DNA of 54,108 nt from Arthrobacter sp. ISL-85 (GTDB lineage Bacteria; Actinomycetota; Actinomycetes; Actinomycetales; Micrococcaceae), in the NCBI RefSeq assembly GCF_018613675.1, contig NZ_JAGGPQ010000008.1, positions 1-54,108 on the forward strand. Reading direction: 5' to 3'. Below are positions 22,654 to 29,979 of the stretch, in pieces. Position numbers and translations under genes: made by a program. Under the pieces are notes generated by a model. That model was not told where the DNA came from. It saw only the letters and a list, made by a program, of their open reading frames with translations, and searched no databases. The first letter of the stretch is position 1, and each line of letters opens with the position of its first letter.

Positions 22654-23235
22654 CGTTTCCCATATCCGAAAGCACGACAGAACCCGCCATCAGGACAACC
22701 GTGCGTGGCCCCAACAGTGGGGTAACGGACGCCGGCGCCGCTCTGTCGACCCTTGTCATCGGCATCAGCTAGAACCGCCAGTCGAACGATGAAAAACCGC
22801 CATTCTGAACTAACAGTCACAATAGCCACGGGCAGCAGCTGCTCGGAACGTGTCTGCAGGCTTCCAGGGCACGGTGATCGACCGGCTTCCGGACACGTGC
22901 TGGGATCAGGCTTACGGACAAAATCCGCTAACCGACTCCTCCTCAGCGGGACGCGGTCATAAATTCAGGCCGGCCGTGTCCGAGTCGGCCGTGTCATTCG
23001 GCGGCCAATCCACCGGCCCCGGCATGGGCGAGCCGGACGCTGCTGCTGTCCCAGCAATACCCCAACGGCTGATACCAACAGAGCACCGCCCCGGCAGTTG
23101 CGTGCCCCCGGGACCGTTCTGTCAGTTGGCCAGGTGCCGTTCCTGGAATGCGGCAGCCGGACGGCAGTACACATTGCTGGCGGACAGACCCGCCGACATA
23201 AGGAGCCCCCGTTGCATCGCAAATAGCGTTCGCCA
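22654..23235. other. Gap with one degenerate repeat candidate
   Basis: Only shadow frames were seen. At 22885-22922 TTCCGGACACGTGCTGGGAT and CAGGCTTACGGACA resemble the GGATCC repeat (compare copy 4) but the core is altered. Confidence 0.35.
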
Positions 23236-23733
23236 TCAGCTCGGCGCCGAATAAACACCGACCGTCTTGGGCCGGATGGAGCTTATGAGCGCGATGGCCA
23301 AGATGCCGATGATGGTCATCGCCTCGCTTATTACTGCCGCCGTTCCTGCCTCCTCGAGCGGCTCGTGCTGAATTTCGAAGGGCAGCCAACCGGCCGCGAA
23401 GATCGGGGCATGGACATAGAAATACAATCCAATCATCATGCTCATAAATGCCCCGACGGCGGCGAGTGAGACCAAGGCTGTCTTCCGGTAAGCACGGTTG
23501 CGCCAAAGCAACAAGGTCGCTCCCCCGACGACGGCGGCGGATGCGTAGCACCCGGCCGTCATAGCCCAAAAAGCCCAGCCCGATACTACGTTCATCGCCA
23601 TGTAATCGGCGATCAATTCTTGGTGGATGAGTCCGGCCGCGATGGCGCAGACTGCGGTGAACAGGACGAGAACGCTAAGAGCCGCCGTACGAACGGTGTT
23701 AGCCATACGAGCGGTGGTCAAGGTTGCGGCCAT
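23236..23733 (-). CDS. Four-helix integral membrane protein
   Basis: The 165-residue protein has an excellent TTAGGAGG ribosome site before ATG 23733. Four membrane segments are visible: LSVLVLFTAVCAIAAGLI, AMTAGCYASAAVVGGATLLL, ALVSLAAVGAFMSMMIGLYF and AMTIIGILAIALISSI. The family was not recognised. It lies 3' of the TetR gene region and may be controlled by it, but that is inference from proximity. Confidence 0.7.
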   Translation of the reverse strand: MAATLTTARMANTVRTAALSVLVLFTAVCAIAAGLIHQELIADYMAMNVVSGWAFWAMTAGCYASAAVVGGATLLLWRNRAYRKTALVSLAAVGAFMSMMIGLYFYVHAPIFAAGWLPFEIQHEPLEEAGTAAVISEAMTIIGILAIALISSIRPKTVGVYSAPS

Positions 23734-23934
23734 AGCCGCCTCCTAAATTAAGGAATTGGTACCATAGATGGCGACCCGCGGCACCCGGCTGGGGCTGAAT
23801 GTCGCCATCCCTGCACGCGACGATTCTGGCGTTGTCAAAAACTGATCCCCGGCTTAAGCCAATCGTGGCCCCCAGCGAAACAGTATGCAATAGCTCGACG
23901 AGACTCATGAATAGTCCAATTGGGTGCGGCTTCG

Positions 23935-24002
23935 CTGACGAACCTTTCGGCGTCGCCCGCTCCACCGTCTACCGTGCCATCCAGCGATCCGGCACACCGT
24001 GA
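23935..24002 (+). pseudogene. C-terminal HTH tail of a serine recombinase
   Basis: The last codons read FGVARSTVYRAIQRSGTP and stop at 24002. This is the typical helix-turn-helix ending of Tn3-type resolvases (x-x-F-G-V-S-R-x-T-V-Y-R-x-L). The catalytic domain is absent. The repeats right after the stop resemble those beside the intact recombinase at 19824-20414. Confidence 0.6.
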
Positions 24003-24007
24003 AACAG

Positions 24008-24130
24008 TTTTGTGCAGGCGACTCTCGATCAAAGTGAAGCTTTGTGCAAGGGACTTCGGAAACCAGATGTCCGTACCCGACTGCACAACTCCCGGCATTT
24101 TAAGGCAGTTCGTGCAGACGACTTCGAAAA
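24008..24130. repeat. res-like cluster of GTGCAG/GACTTCG motifs
   Basis: Units TTGTGCAGGCGACTCTCGA, TTTGTGCAAGGGACTTCGGA, the inverted CCCGACTGCACAACT (24077-24091) and CGTGCAGACGACTTCGAAAA repeat with partial identity over 120 bp. They match in complement the repeats at 20513-20552. The spacing suggests several recombinase-binding subsites. Confidence 0.5.
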
Positions 24131-24176
24131 CTGAGAGCCTGTCGTCCCGACGAGAGGCAGGGTGGGTCCGACGCAA

Positions 24177-24458
24177 CTACCGGACTACGACCGGAAGATA
24201 CGACAGGGTTGTGACCAGGGAGAAAGTTGCTATGGCGTATCCGATGCTCAGGGCGGCAATCGCCAGCCCGCGGCCGCTTTCACCACTGAATCTGACCTGG
24301 TTCACCGAAACATGTCCGGCACCCACAGCGAAGACAGTCAGGACCGCCACGCCGAGCGTCCAGTACCCCAAGGCGGCCACGGCTGCCAGGAAGACTGCTG
24401 TGACAGCCAGTTTGTTCAGCCCCGTTTTTACGCGGACCGGCTCCGACGGCGTACTCAT
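24177..24458 (-). CDS. DUF4190-like membrane protein
   Basis: The 93-residue protein starts at ATG 24458, chosen because TTGGGGGAAGC lies just upstream and the TAGACT -10 precedes that. It has helices LAVTAVFLAAVAALGYWTLG, VLTVFAVGAGHVSVNQVRF and LAIAALSIGYAIATFSLV. The G-x-G-H-V/I segment followed by GRGLAIAALSIGY is the DUF4190 signature of small actinobacterial membrane proteins. Function unknown. Confidence 0.7.
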   Translation of the reverse strand: MSTPSEPVRVKTGLNKLAVTAVFLAAVAALGYWTLGVAVLTVFAVGAGHVSVNQVRFSGESGRGLAIAALSIGYAIATFSLVTTLSYLPVVVR

Positions 24459-24620
24459 TGCGCTTCCCCCAACCTTGTCAGCATGGACCGAGTCTAGGCC
24501 TAGCCTGCTCCCATGACTTGGACCAGCAGGGGGCGGCACCAAGCGGATCGCCTGCGGGGGTCTTTCCGGTTCAACGAGTAAAGGTTGCGTCCTAGCGACG
24601 GACGGCCGGTCTCCCCTGTG

Positions 24621-25259
24621 TCAGAGCTCGACGTCGATGTTGATGAACGCGCAGAAGTCGATCAGCCAGTCCAGGTCGGGACCGTTGAGGAAGACTTTCG
24701 GGGCAACGCTCGCCGAAAGCCCGAAGGCGTCACTGGCCCGGCCGAAGAAGACGTAGGCTGCCCCGGAGTCCAGCCGGCGGCTGGTCCACACGCACCCGTC
24801 CATGCCGGCCTTCCAGGCGGCCTCCGCCCACTTGACGGTGTCGGTGTACCAGGCTGAGTCCGTGTCTGTCAGTTGGTGGCGGTCCAGGCCGAAGTGCCGC
24901 AGGCCAACACCCCGGAAGGACGCCAGCTTCAGAGGCCGGAGGGTGGTGATCCCGGCAGCGATCCGGTCGGCGTACTGCCGGGGAAAGACCGTTCCACCGG
25001 TGGCGGGCAGGTGATGGAGTATCGATTCGCAGACGGCGGTTTCAAGGTCCTCCCCGGCGTAGAGAACCGGAACGGGCACGCCGTGGTCGTCATCGAAGAA
25101 GGCGAACCGGGTCGGCTCCCCGAAACCTGGGTTGAATGAGGTGGGGAGTCGCTTTCCGTCCCGTCCGGCCCCGTAGACCCGGTACAGGACAGTTTTCTTG
25201 GGAAGAACGACCTGCTCAGGATAGAAAGGATCCGGTGGTGGCGGGACAGGCCCTACCAA
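24621..25259 (-). CDS. RES-domain toxin (probable NAD+-consuming)
   Basis: The 212-residue protein has the RES fold: VLYRVYGAG with the conserved Arg and Tyr, NPGFGEPTRFAFF, VLYAGEDLETAVCESILHHL with the conserved Glu, and a C-terminal strand containing WLIDFCAFINI. RES toxins of type II Res-Xre systems deplete NAD+ in the cell. The start overlaps the end of the upstream gene by 7 nt, the expected antitoxin-toxin order and coupling. It encodes the toxin of a complete module; nothing suggests inactivation. Confidence 0.85.
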   Translation of the reverse strand: MVGPVPPPPDPFYPEQVVLPKKTVLYRVYGAGRDGKRLPTSFNPGFGEPTRFAFFDDDHGVPVPVLYAGEDLETAVCESILHHLPATGGTVFPRQYADRIAAGITTLRPLKLASFRGVGLRHFGLDRHQLTDTDSAWYTDTVKWAEAAWKAGMDGCVWTSRRLDSGAAYVFFGRASDAFGLSASVAPKVFLNGPDLDWLIDFCAFINIDVEL

Positions 25260-25981
25260 CGTTCAGCCATGTCCTGGCGTGCTGCCTCAAGAATCTTGTC
25301 CGGCTGATCCAGCATCCTCGCTGGGACACGACCGTCCAGGTAGCCGTTAGGGGAAGCCAGCCACAGGAGCAGATGCGGGTCGGTCCACTGATTGCGGCGC
25401 CCGACAGCGGCTACCTCGGCAATGATCGGCCGGACCTCGCCGTGGTCGAACTCGAAGCCCGGGTATAGGGTGCCCCTCCCCCGCTTCACCCCGATGATCT
25501 TGCCCTCCTTTGCCAGCTGCTGGGCCCTGTTCCGGTTCGTCCCGCTGCCGCCGAGGAGCACGGCGACCGCGCCGCTATCGAGCAGCCCGTACTCCCTGGC
25601 AATGCTGCGCCAGCGGTTCTCGGACGCCTGCACGGAGCGCGCCACCTCCGGGCTGGCTTCCAGGCCCTGCCCGGTACGCTCCAGGACCTCAGCAAGGGCG
25701 CGGGCCGTCCGACGGAGCTGCTGCTCGCCTTCGCGGAGCCGGTCCTCGGCGGCACCAACGGCATCCGGCTTAGCCTGGAAGCTCCGCCGCACCACCTTCC
25801 GGTGGCCGGTCAGCGGATCAACGGTCACGTAGACCTTCTTCTTTGCAGGCGGTGATCCTGCGGCCTTCCCTGCTTGCTTCGTACCGGCAGCCGCGTCGGT
25901 CCGAGCCGTGGGCTTCACAACCTTCGATGCCTTGAGTCTGGCAACCTTGGCACCGCCCCTATCGCCTGAATGACGGTCCAT
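25253..25981 (-). CDS. Xre/MbcA/ParS-type antitoxin
   Basis: This 242-residue antitoxin partner of the RES toxin has a basic, disordered N-terminal part of about 45 residues (KASKVVKPTARTDAAAG). A helical coiled region follows (AAEDRLREGEQQLRRTARAL), then a DNA-binding segment (LLDSGAVAVLLGGSGTNRNR and AQQLAKEGKIIGVKRG). The C-terminal toxin-binding domain reads PHLLLWLASPNGYLDGRVPA through RMLDQPDKILEAARQ. The last block is the hallmark of Xre-MbcA-ParS antitoxins. It is much longer than typical (about 140 aa) because of the N-terminal extension. It probably autoregulates the operon. Confidence 0.8.
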   Translation of the reverse strand: MDRHSGDRGGAKVARLKASKVVKPTARTDAAAGTKQAGKAAGSPPAKKKVYVTVDPLTGHRKVVRRSFQAKPDAVGAAEDRLREGEQQLRRTARALAEVLERTGQGLEASPEVARSVQASENRWRSIAREYGLLDSGAVAVLLGGSGTNRNRAQQLAKEGKIIGVKRGRGTLYPGFEFDHGEVRPIIAEVAAVGRRNQWTDPHLLLWLASPNGYLDGRVPARMLDQPDKILEAARQDMAERW

Positions 25982-26049
25982 ACCAACTCATACTACCGTC
26001 ATTTACGTCACCGGTGGTAGGTGCGACTTCGACCGCCGGGACCAAGCTT

Positions 26050-26337
26050 CTATGGTTTCGGCCCGGATTCTCTCCGCCGGCGCCGACTGCTGACGAACCA
26101 ATAGCCGCCTGTGAGCATCAGCAGAAACCCGATAGTGCCGATAACGATCAACTTCGTGCCGAAGCCTGCAATCACCACTGCAATACCGGCAATGACGGTC
26201 AAAATGGCATATACCGTGCGTGCAGCTGGCCTGCCCAGTGCTCCTGCCTGCAATTCCAGGGCAAGATCAGGATCGGCAACGGCAAGTTCCTGCTCGATCC
26301 TTTCAAGGCGCCGGCGCTCCTCCTCAGATAGCGCCAT
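26050..26337 (-). CDS. DUF3040 membrane protein
   Basis: The 95-residue protein starts at ATG 26337, 5 nt after GGAGGG. It begins MALSEEERRRLERIEQELAV, the invariant start of DUF3040 proteins, then VYAILTVIAGIAVVIAGFG and LIVIGTIGFLLMLTGGYWFV membrane helices and a C-terminal SRRRRR tail. DUF3040 proteins are small actinobacterial membrane proteins of unknown function, often linked with cell-division loci. Here it stands alone. Confidence 0.85.
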   Translation of the reverse strand: MALSEEERRRLERIEQELAVADPDLALELQAGALGRPAARTVYAILTVIAGIAVVIAGFGTKLIVIGTIGFLLMLTGGYWFVSSRRRRRESGPKP

Positions 26338-26494
26338 CGTCAACCCTCCCGCGTCCAAACCTGCACCACAACATGATGGAACAGAACCCCACCCGACATT
26401 CCCCACGCGCCGCCGAGGCAACTCCAACAATTATGTGTTCGTCCCCGCTTCCGATACATAGCCCGGAGGCCGACACCGCCGCCGGTGTCAGGGC

Positions 26495-27424
26495 TCAACG
26501 GAGGTGGATGAACGGGGCGCCGCGGGCTGCGAGGGTGTCCAGGGCCTGTGCCATGCCTTGGGCGGTTCCTCCGTGGGGGTGGTTGCCGTGGCAGATGATG
26601 ATGTCACCAGGGCCGGCCTTCGCCGCTTCCCGGGCGACGGTCGCGGCCGGGTAGGTTGCCCCGCCGTCGGCGTTGATGCTGAACGCGACCGGGGTCACCC
26701 CGAGGGCGCTGACGATCTGGATAGCGACTTCGTCAAAGAACGCGGTCCCTGAGCGGAGGAAGCGGGGGCGGGTCCCGGTCAGCTGTGTCATCGCCGCATC
26801 GTTGCCCATCACTTCGTCGTAGACCTCGCCGGCGTCTTGAGTGCCGGGGATTCCGTAGGCGGACTTACCTGTCGTGGACAGCGGCCGGTGCGTGGTGCCA
26901 TGGTTTGCCAGTTCGAACAGGGGGTCGGCGGCGAGTTGCCGGGCGGTTGCGGGGTTGGCCGCGATCCATCTTGAGTTCAGGAACAGTGTCGCCGGGACAT
27001 GCCGCTCGCGCAGGACCGCGATGAGGCCCTGGTCGAACTCACTGCCGTTGGCGCCGCCGCAAAAGTCGACGGTCACCGCAATCCCCTGCGTGCCGGGGGC
27101 CAGCCTGGCCAGGGCACCCGGAGCTTCCAGGCCCCAATAGGCCGGGGTCTTGCCACCAAACGCCTTGACCACGGCCGTACGCGAAGGAAGCAGCGGTTTT
27201 CCTTGGTCGGGCTGCCCGGACGGGACCGGCGGGATCGGTTGTGAAGGTGGGACCAACGGTGCAGGGGAAGGGACGGGCGGCGGGTCTGCCGGTGTAGCTC
27301 GCGCGGCTCTGGTCTGGCTGCTGTCCGGAAGAAATGCTGCCACACCCAGAAGCGCGGTCAAGACGATCGCGCGCCTCCCTGGCTGGGCAGTGGGCACCGT
27401 AAGGTGCCGCGGCGCTTCTTTCAT
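26495..27424 (-). CDS. Polysaccharide deacetylase (NodB domain), exported
   Basis: The protein is about 309 residues from ATG 27424, chosen because it begins the signal sequence GRRAIVLTALLGVAAFL after a basic n-region; the twin Arg allows a Tat route. A proline-rich linker (about 45 residues) precedes the NodB domain: motif 1 AVTVDFCGGANG with the catalytic and metal Asp (Cys replaces the second Asp of TFDDG), motif 2 NHGTTHRPLS (metal His pair), motif 3 near FLRSGTAFFDE and motif 5 IIICHGNHPHGG. It probably de-N-acetylates peptidoglycan or another wall polysaccharide outside the membrane. No neighbour indicates the substrate. Confidence 0.85.
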   Translation of the reverse strand: MKEAPRHLTVPTAQPGRRAIVLTALLGVAAFLPDSSQTRAARATPADPPPVPSPAPLVPPSQPIPPVPSGQPDQGKPLLPSRTAVVKAFGGKTPAYWGLEAPGALARLAPGTQGIAVTVDFCGGANGSEFDQGLIAVLRERHVPATLFLNSRWIAANPATARQLAADPLFELANHGTTHRPLSTTGKSAYGIPGTQDAGEVYDEVMGNDAAMTQLTGTRPRFLRSGTAFFDEVAIQIVSALGVTPVAFSINADGGATYPAATVAREAAKAGPGDIIICHGNHPHGGTAQGMAQALDTLAARGAPFIHLR

Positions 27425-27859
27425 GCTGCATCTCGATTTCACGGTATGGGCCAAGGAACGGGCAGAGGACCCGCTCAGACAACGACATGGAGAGCATGCG
27501 CCGAAGTTGATCATAGATGGGGAATTGGGCGGAGTAATCGTCCATTCAGCGTGTTACTGAGGCCGCGCCGGGACGGGGACAGTAGTAGATAGCTCTGAAC
27601 GTCCATCCCGCCCAGGCGTGAACTCAGCGGCAGCGACCACTCGGGTCTTCCTTCTCGCCGCGTGGACTCGGTTTAGGACCCGCAGATGCCGGGGTTACGA
27701 GGACCACGAGAGTGAGGCACAGGGTTCAGAGCGGAAGCCCACAGCCAGGCAAGGGATCGGAGCCGGCCGCGCCCCTTGCTGCTCCGTCTTGTTGGGCGGA
27801 CACTTGATTCACCGAGTTATGCAGCCAGCCCAACGGTAGCCACCAAGAGCCGGGGCACC
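27425..27859. other. Intergenic gap
   Basis: No gene recognised. Contains the divergent promoter regions of the deacetylase and the small-membrane-protein cluster. Confidence 0.4.
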
Positions 27860-27937
27860 ATGTCCACCACCGTTGACCACTTAGTACAAGAGCTGGCGCT
27901 GCTGCAATCCGCGCCCCTTCAGAAAGTGCCGTCATGA
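27860..27937 (+). CDS. Possible 25-codon leader ORF
   Basis: ATG 27860 opens a 25-residue frame (STTVDHLVQELALLQSAPLQ) whose TGA overlaps the next ATG as ATGA at 27934-27937. The amphipathic helix and coupled stop/start suggest a translated upstream ORF that feeds ribosomes into the next small gene. No ribosome site was seen, so it could be chance. Confidence 0.35.
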   Translation: MSTTVDHLVQELALLQSAPLQKVPS

Positions 27938-28176
27938 GCACCGCTCAGACGGTAGCGCTGATCTTCGTTGCTGCCTTCGTATGGATCGGCCTGACCCTGC
28001 TCGTCCTCCTGACGCTGCGCCGCCGCAGGAAAGGCTCTTCAGTGGTTGCGTCGGCTCCCCCCACCCCTGATCCGACCAGTTCTCGGCCGCACAGGCCCTG
28101 GCGACGGGTCCCTTCTGTAACGGGTCAAAGCCCCGTGCCGCGGCGCCGGCTGAGGCTCCGCAGAGTCCGCCACTAA
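27934..28176 (+). CDS. Small single-helix membrane protein
   Basis: The 80-residue protein has one N-terminal membrane helix (VALIFVAAFVWIGLTLLVLL) followed by RRRRKG and an arginine- and proline-rich cytoplasmic tail ending RRRLRLRRVRH. The tail could bind nucleic acid or phospholipid head groups. Family not recognised. It is first of four tiny membrane genes on the same strand up to 29071. Confidence 0.55.
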   Translation: MSTAQTVALIFVAAFVWIGLTLLVLLTLRRRRKGSSVVASAPPTPDPTSSRPHRPWRRVPSVTGQSPVPRRRLRLRRVRH

Positions 28177-28202
28177 GACCACCTCAGTTCAAAGGAAAGA
28201 TC

Positions 28203-28424
28203 ATGGATACCGGGACGATCCTCGGCTACGCCGCCGGGTACATTGCCGCCATGGGCGGGGTTTTCCTCCTCTACCTGCCGGTGATTATCCTGCTCGTCGC
28301 CCTGCTGATCGCAGGCGGCTTACTGGAACTGTTGCTGCTGCCGTTCATTGCCCTGTTCAAGAGGCTCCGACGCAGGCCAGAACCGGATCTTGATCCATCC
28401 TGGTTCCTGGACCGGAACCGGTAG
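28203..28424 (+). CDS. Small two-helix membrane protein
   Basis: The 73-residue protein follows an AAAGGAAAG site. Two long hydrophobic segments (LGYAAGYIAAMGGVFLLYL and VIILLVALLIAGGLLELLLL) are followed by FKRLRRRPEPDLDP. It ends 26 bp after the preceding small membrane gene starts its 3' spacer and is probably cotranscribed with it. Function unknown. Confidence 0.6.
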   Translation: MDTGTILGYAAGYIAAMGGVFLLYLPVIILLVALLIAGGLLELLLLPFIALFKRLRRRPEPDLDPSWFLDRNR

Positions 28425-28480
28425 CCGAACCGGTCAGCGAGTGTCCACGGCTGAACACGATTGCATACTTGCGCCATTTA

Positions 28481-28494
28481 CTAAGTGTGCTTAG
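28481..28494. promoter_or_regulatory. Possible operator, inverted repeat CTAAGTGTGCTTAG
   Basis: CTAAG and CTTAG arms with a 4-nt centre lie in the spacer before the next small gene. Symmetry fits a dimeric repressor site; the binding protein is unknown. Confidence 0.35.
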
Positions 28495-28527
28495 CATATA
28501 GTCAGCCGAAGGGAATCGGCATGGGGT

Positions 28528-28576
28528 ATGGGAAAAGCGAGGGGCGCGCTCAGCATACGGGGCGCGCCTTTCCCAT
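28528..28576. terminator. Stem-loop with ATGGGAAA/TTTCCCAT arms
   Basis: ATGGGAAA (28528-28535) and GGCGCGC pair with GCGCGCC and TTTCCCAT (28569-28576), leaving an internal bulge. It could terminate the upstream genes or act as a leader structure. Confidence 0.45.
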
Positions 28577-28676
28577 GTCCTACACAACCATCATCGTCAC
28601 GCCCTGCTCGCGCAAACTTCGTCCAATGCGGAGTTTCACCCGGGTCTCCCAGCCCTCCGATCCTAAAATTTTCGCC

Positions 28677-28856
28677 ATGCACCCCTTAGTGGCGATCGGC
28701 CTGGTGTTCCTCGCCGTGCCTGCCTGGTTGGGCACCATCGTGACCCTGCTGATTGCCCTGGCCAAAGCCCGCCAGCGGCCGCAGGCTGACATCAAGGGCC
28801 TGCCGATCCACAACTCCGATGAAACGGCCGCTCCGGCAGAACTGGGTGCAAAATGA
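28677..28856 (+). CDS. Small membrane protein
   Basis: The 59-residue protein starts at ATG 28677, before the only hydrophobic stretch (LVAIGLVFLAVPAWLGTIVT, continuing LLIALAKARQR). It ends with a polar tail (NSDETAAPAELGAK). The long reading from 28485 is rejected because its first 60 codons cross the stem-loop. Function unknown. Confidence 0.5.
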   Translation: MHPLVAIGLVFLAVPAWLGTIVTLLIALAKARQRPQADIKGLPIHNSDETAAPAELGAK

Positions 28857-28912
28857 GGACAGCACCAGACCCTCGCGTAGCCTAGAGTCCAAACGACTAC
28901 TTGGGGGTAGCT

Positions 28913-29071
28913 ATGAATCCAAGCCCGGTCTTCGGCATCTTGGGCATCCTGTCCGCGGTCTTCACGTTCGTCCTGGCCGGCCTGGCGGTGTACGCCCCGC
29001 TGCTGGCCATCATCTTCCTGCGACTGCGCATCGCCGAGCTCAAGCGTGCCGGACGGGTCCCGTTGCCCTGA
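28913..29071 (+). CDS. Small membrane protein preceded by TTGGGGG leader
   Basis: The 52-residue product contains one long hydrophobic helix pair (VFGILGILSAVFTFVLAGLA, VYAPLLAIIFLRLRI) and a basic tail. ATG 28913 sits 5 nt after TTGGGGGTAGC, with a TAGAGT-type -10 about 30 nt further upstream, the same leader type used by several genes in this window. It was identified by reading the sequence. Function unknown. Confidence 0.55.
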   Translation: MNPSPVFGILGILSAVFTFVLAGLAVYAPLLAIIFLRLRIAELKRAGRVPLP

Positions 29072-29087
29072 TGACTGACTACAACGG

Positions 29088-29756
29088 GTGACTCAGATCA
29101 AGCACCGCGCCCCGAACCCAGAGTGGGTGCAGATGTACCGCAGCGGCATTCCCGCATGCAAGATCGCGCTGGTCACCGGCGTTGCCCTGGCCACCATCCG
29201 ATACCACCTGGGGGTGGCCGCCAAGCAGGACCGGGACCTGCGGGCCGAACACCAGGCAGCCCTGCCGCCACCCGCGCCCCGAATCACGGCCGTCGGCCAG
29301 CGGAACCTGGACGACATTCTGGCGTTCCATGAGGCCGAGGGCCGGCTGCCCGTCCACGGCCGCAGCAAGCGGGAATCCACCCTGGCCGAATGGCTGACCC
29401 GCCAGCGCAAAGACTCCGCCGCCGGCACCCTCTCCCCCACCTACGCCAAAGCCCTGGACACCATCCCAGGCTGGCGGGACAACCCGACGAAACGGGATAC
29501 CGACGCAGCCCGGTGGAAGCAGCGGCTGGCCGAGGTCACCGCCTGGCGGGCCGCCGGAAACGACTGGCCCCGGCACCAGAAAACCGACAACCAGGAGGAG
29601 CGCACCCTGGGGGTGTGGCTGCACACCCAGCGCATCGACCACCGCGCCGGGAAACTCACCGATGCCAAGGAAAAGCAACTGAACAAGGTCATCCCCGGCT
29701 GGCGGCAAGGGCGGGTGCGGCGGGGCGGGAACAGTTACGGAAGCGGCCGGCTTTAG
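29088..29756 (+). CDS. Helicase-associated (HA) repeat protein
   Basis: The 222-residue protein begins with an HTH-like segment (YRSGIPACKIALVTGVALAT then IRYHLG). Two helicase-associated repeats follow: FHEAEGRLPVHGRSKRESTL with EWLTRQRKDSAAGTLSPTYA, and VTAWRAAGNDWPRHQKTDNQ with LGVWLHTQRIDHRAGKLTDA, each ending in IPGW. HA repeats are found after DEAD-box helicases and in stand-alone phage or plasmid proteins, where they probably bind nucleic acid. No helicase motor is present. The family also occurs as a remnant at 21364-21768. Start GTG 29088. Confidence 0.8.
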   Translation: MTQIKHRAPNPEWVQMYRSGIPACKIALVTGVALATIRYHLGVAAKQDRDLRAEHQAALPPPAPRITAVGQRNLDDILAFHEAEGRLPVHGRSKRESTLAEWLTRQRKDSAAGTLSPTYAKALDTIPGWRDNPTKRDTDAARWKQRLAEVTAWRAAGNDWPRHQKTDNQEERTLGVWLHTQRIDHRAGKLTDAKEKQLNKVIPGWRQGRVRRGGNSYGSGRL

Positions 29757-29979
29757 AGTGTTCATCGCTGTCCCGACCTCAGCATTTCTGTTTAGATTGC
29801 GCCTCCCGCGTCGGCCCGACCCAACTGCCTCGTTCGTTGACTCTGTCCTCTTCAGCTCCACACGTGGTTCGCCTGAACCCGCCACCCGGCCCGCGGAATC
29901 AAGACCACGACGCGAGCTTTCCGGCCGTCTCTTGCCCGGTGAGACGCGCGGGACCACACTGGTTGCCGGAGGTAACCCC

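Larger units (their letters stand above)
23734..24176. other. Gap holding recombinase tail and res-like repeats
   Basis: No complete gene. It contains the serine-recombinase HTH remnant (23935-24002) and GTGCAG-type repeats (24008-24130), listed separately. Confidence 0.5.

Noticed and set aside
22885..22922. Further repeat copy
   Set aside because: The core GGATC is altered and the left arm does not align well; noted only in the gap entry.
24537..24566. Possible repeat copy (ACCAAGCGGATCGCCTGCGG)
   Set aside because: Only the middle resembles the family; no arm pairing.
25200..25235. Another GGATCC-centred motif
   Set aside because: It lies inside the start of the RES toxin gene (coding PPPDPFYPE) and lacks the paired arms.
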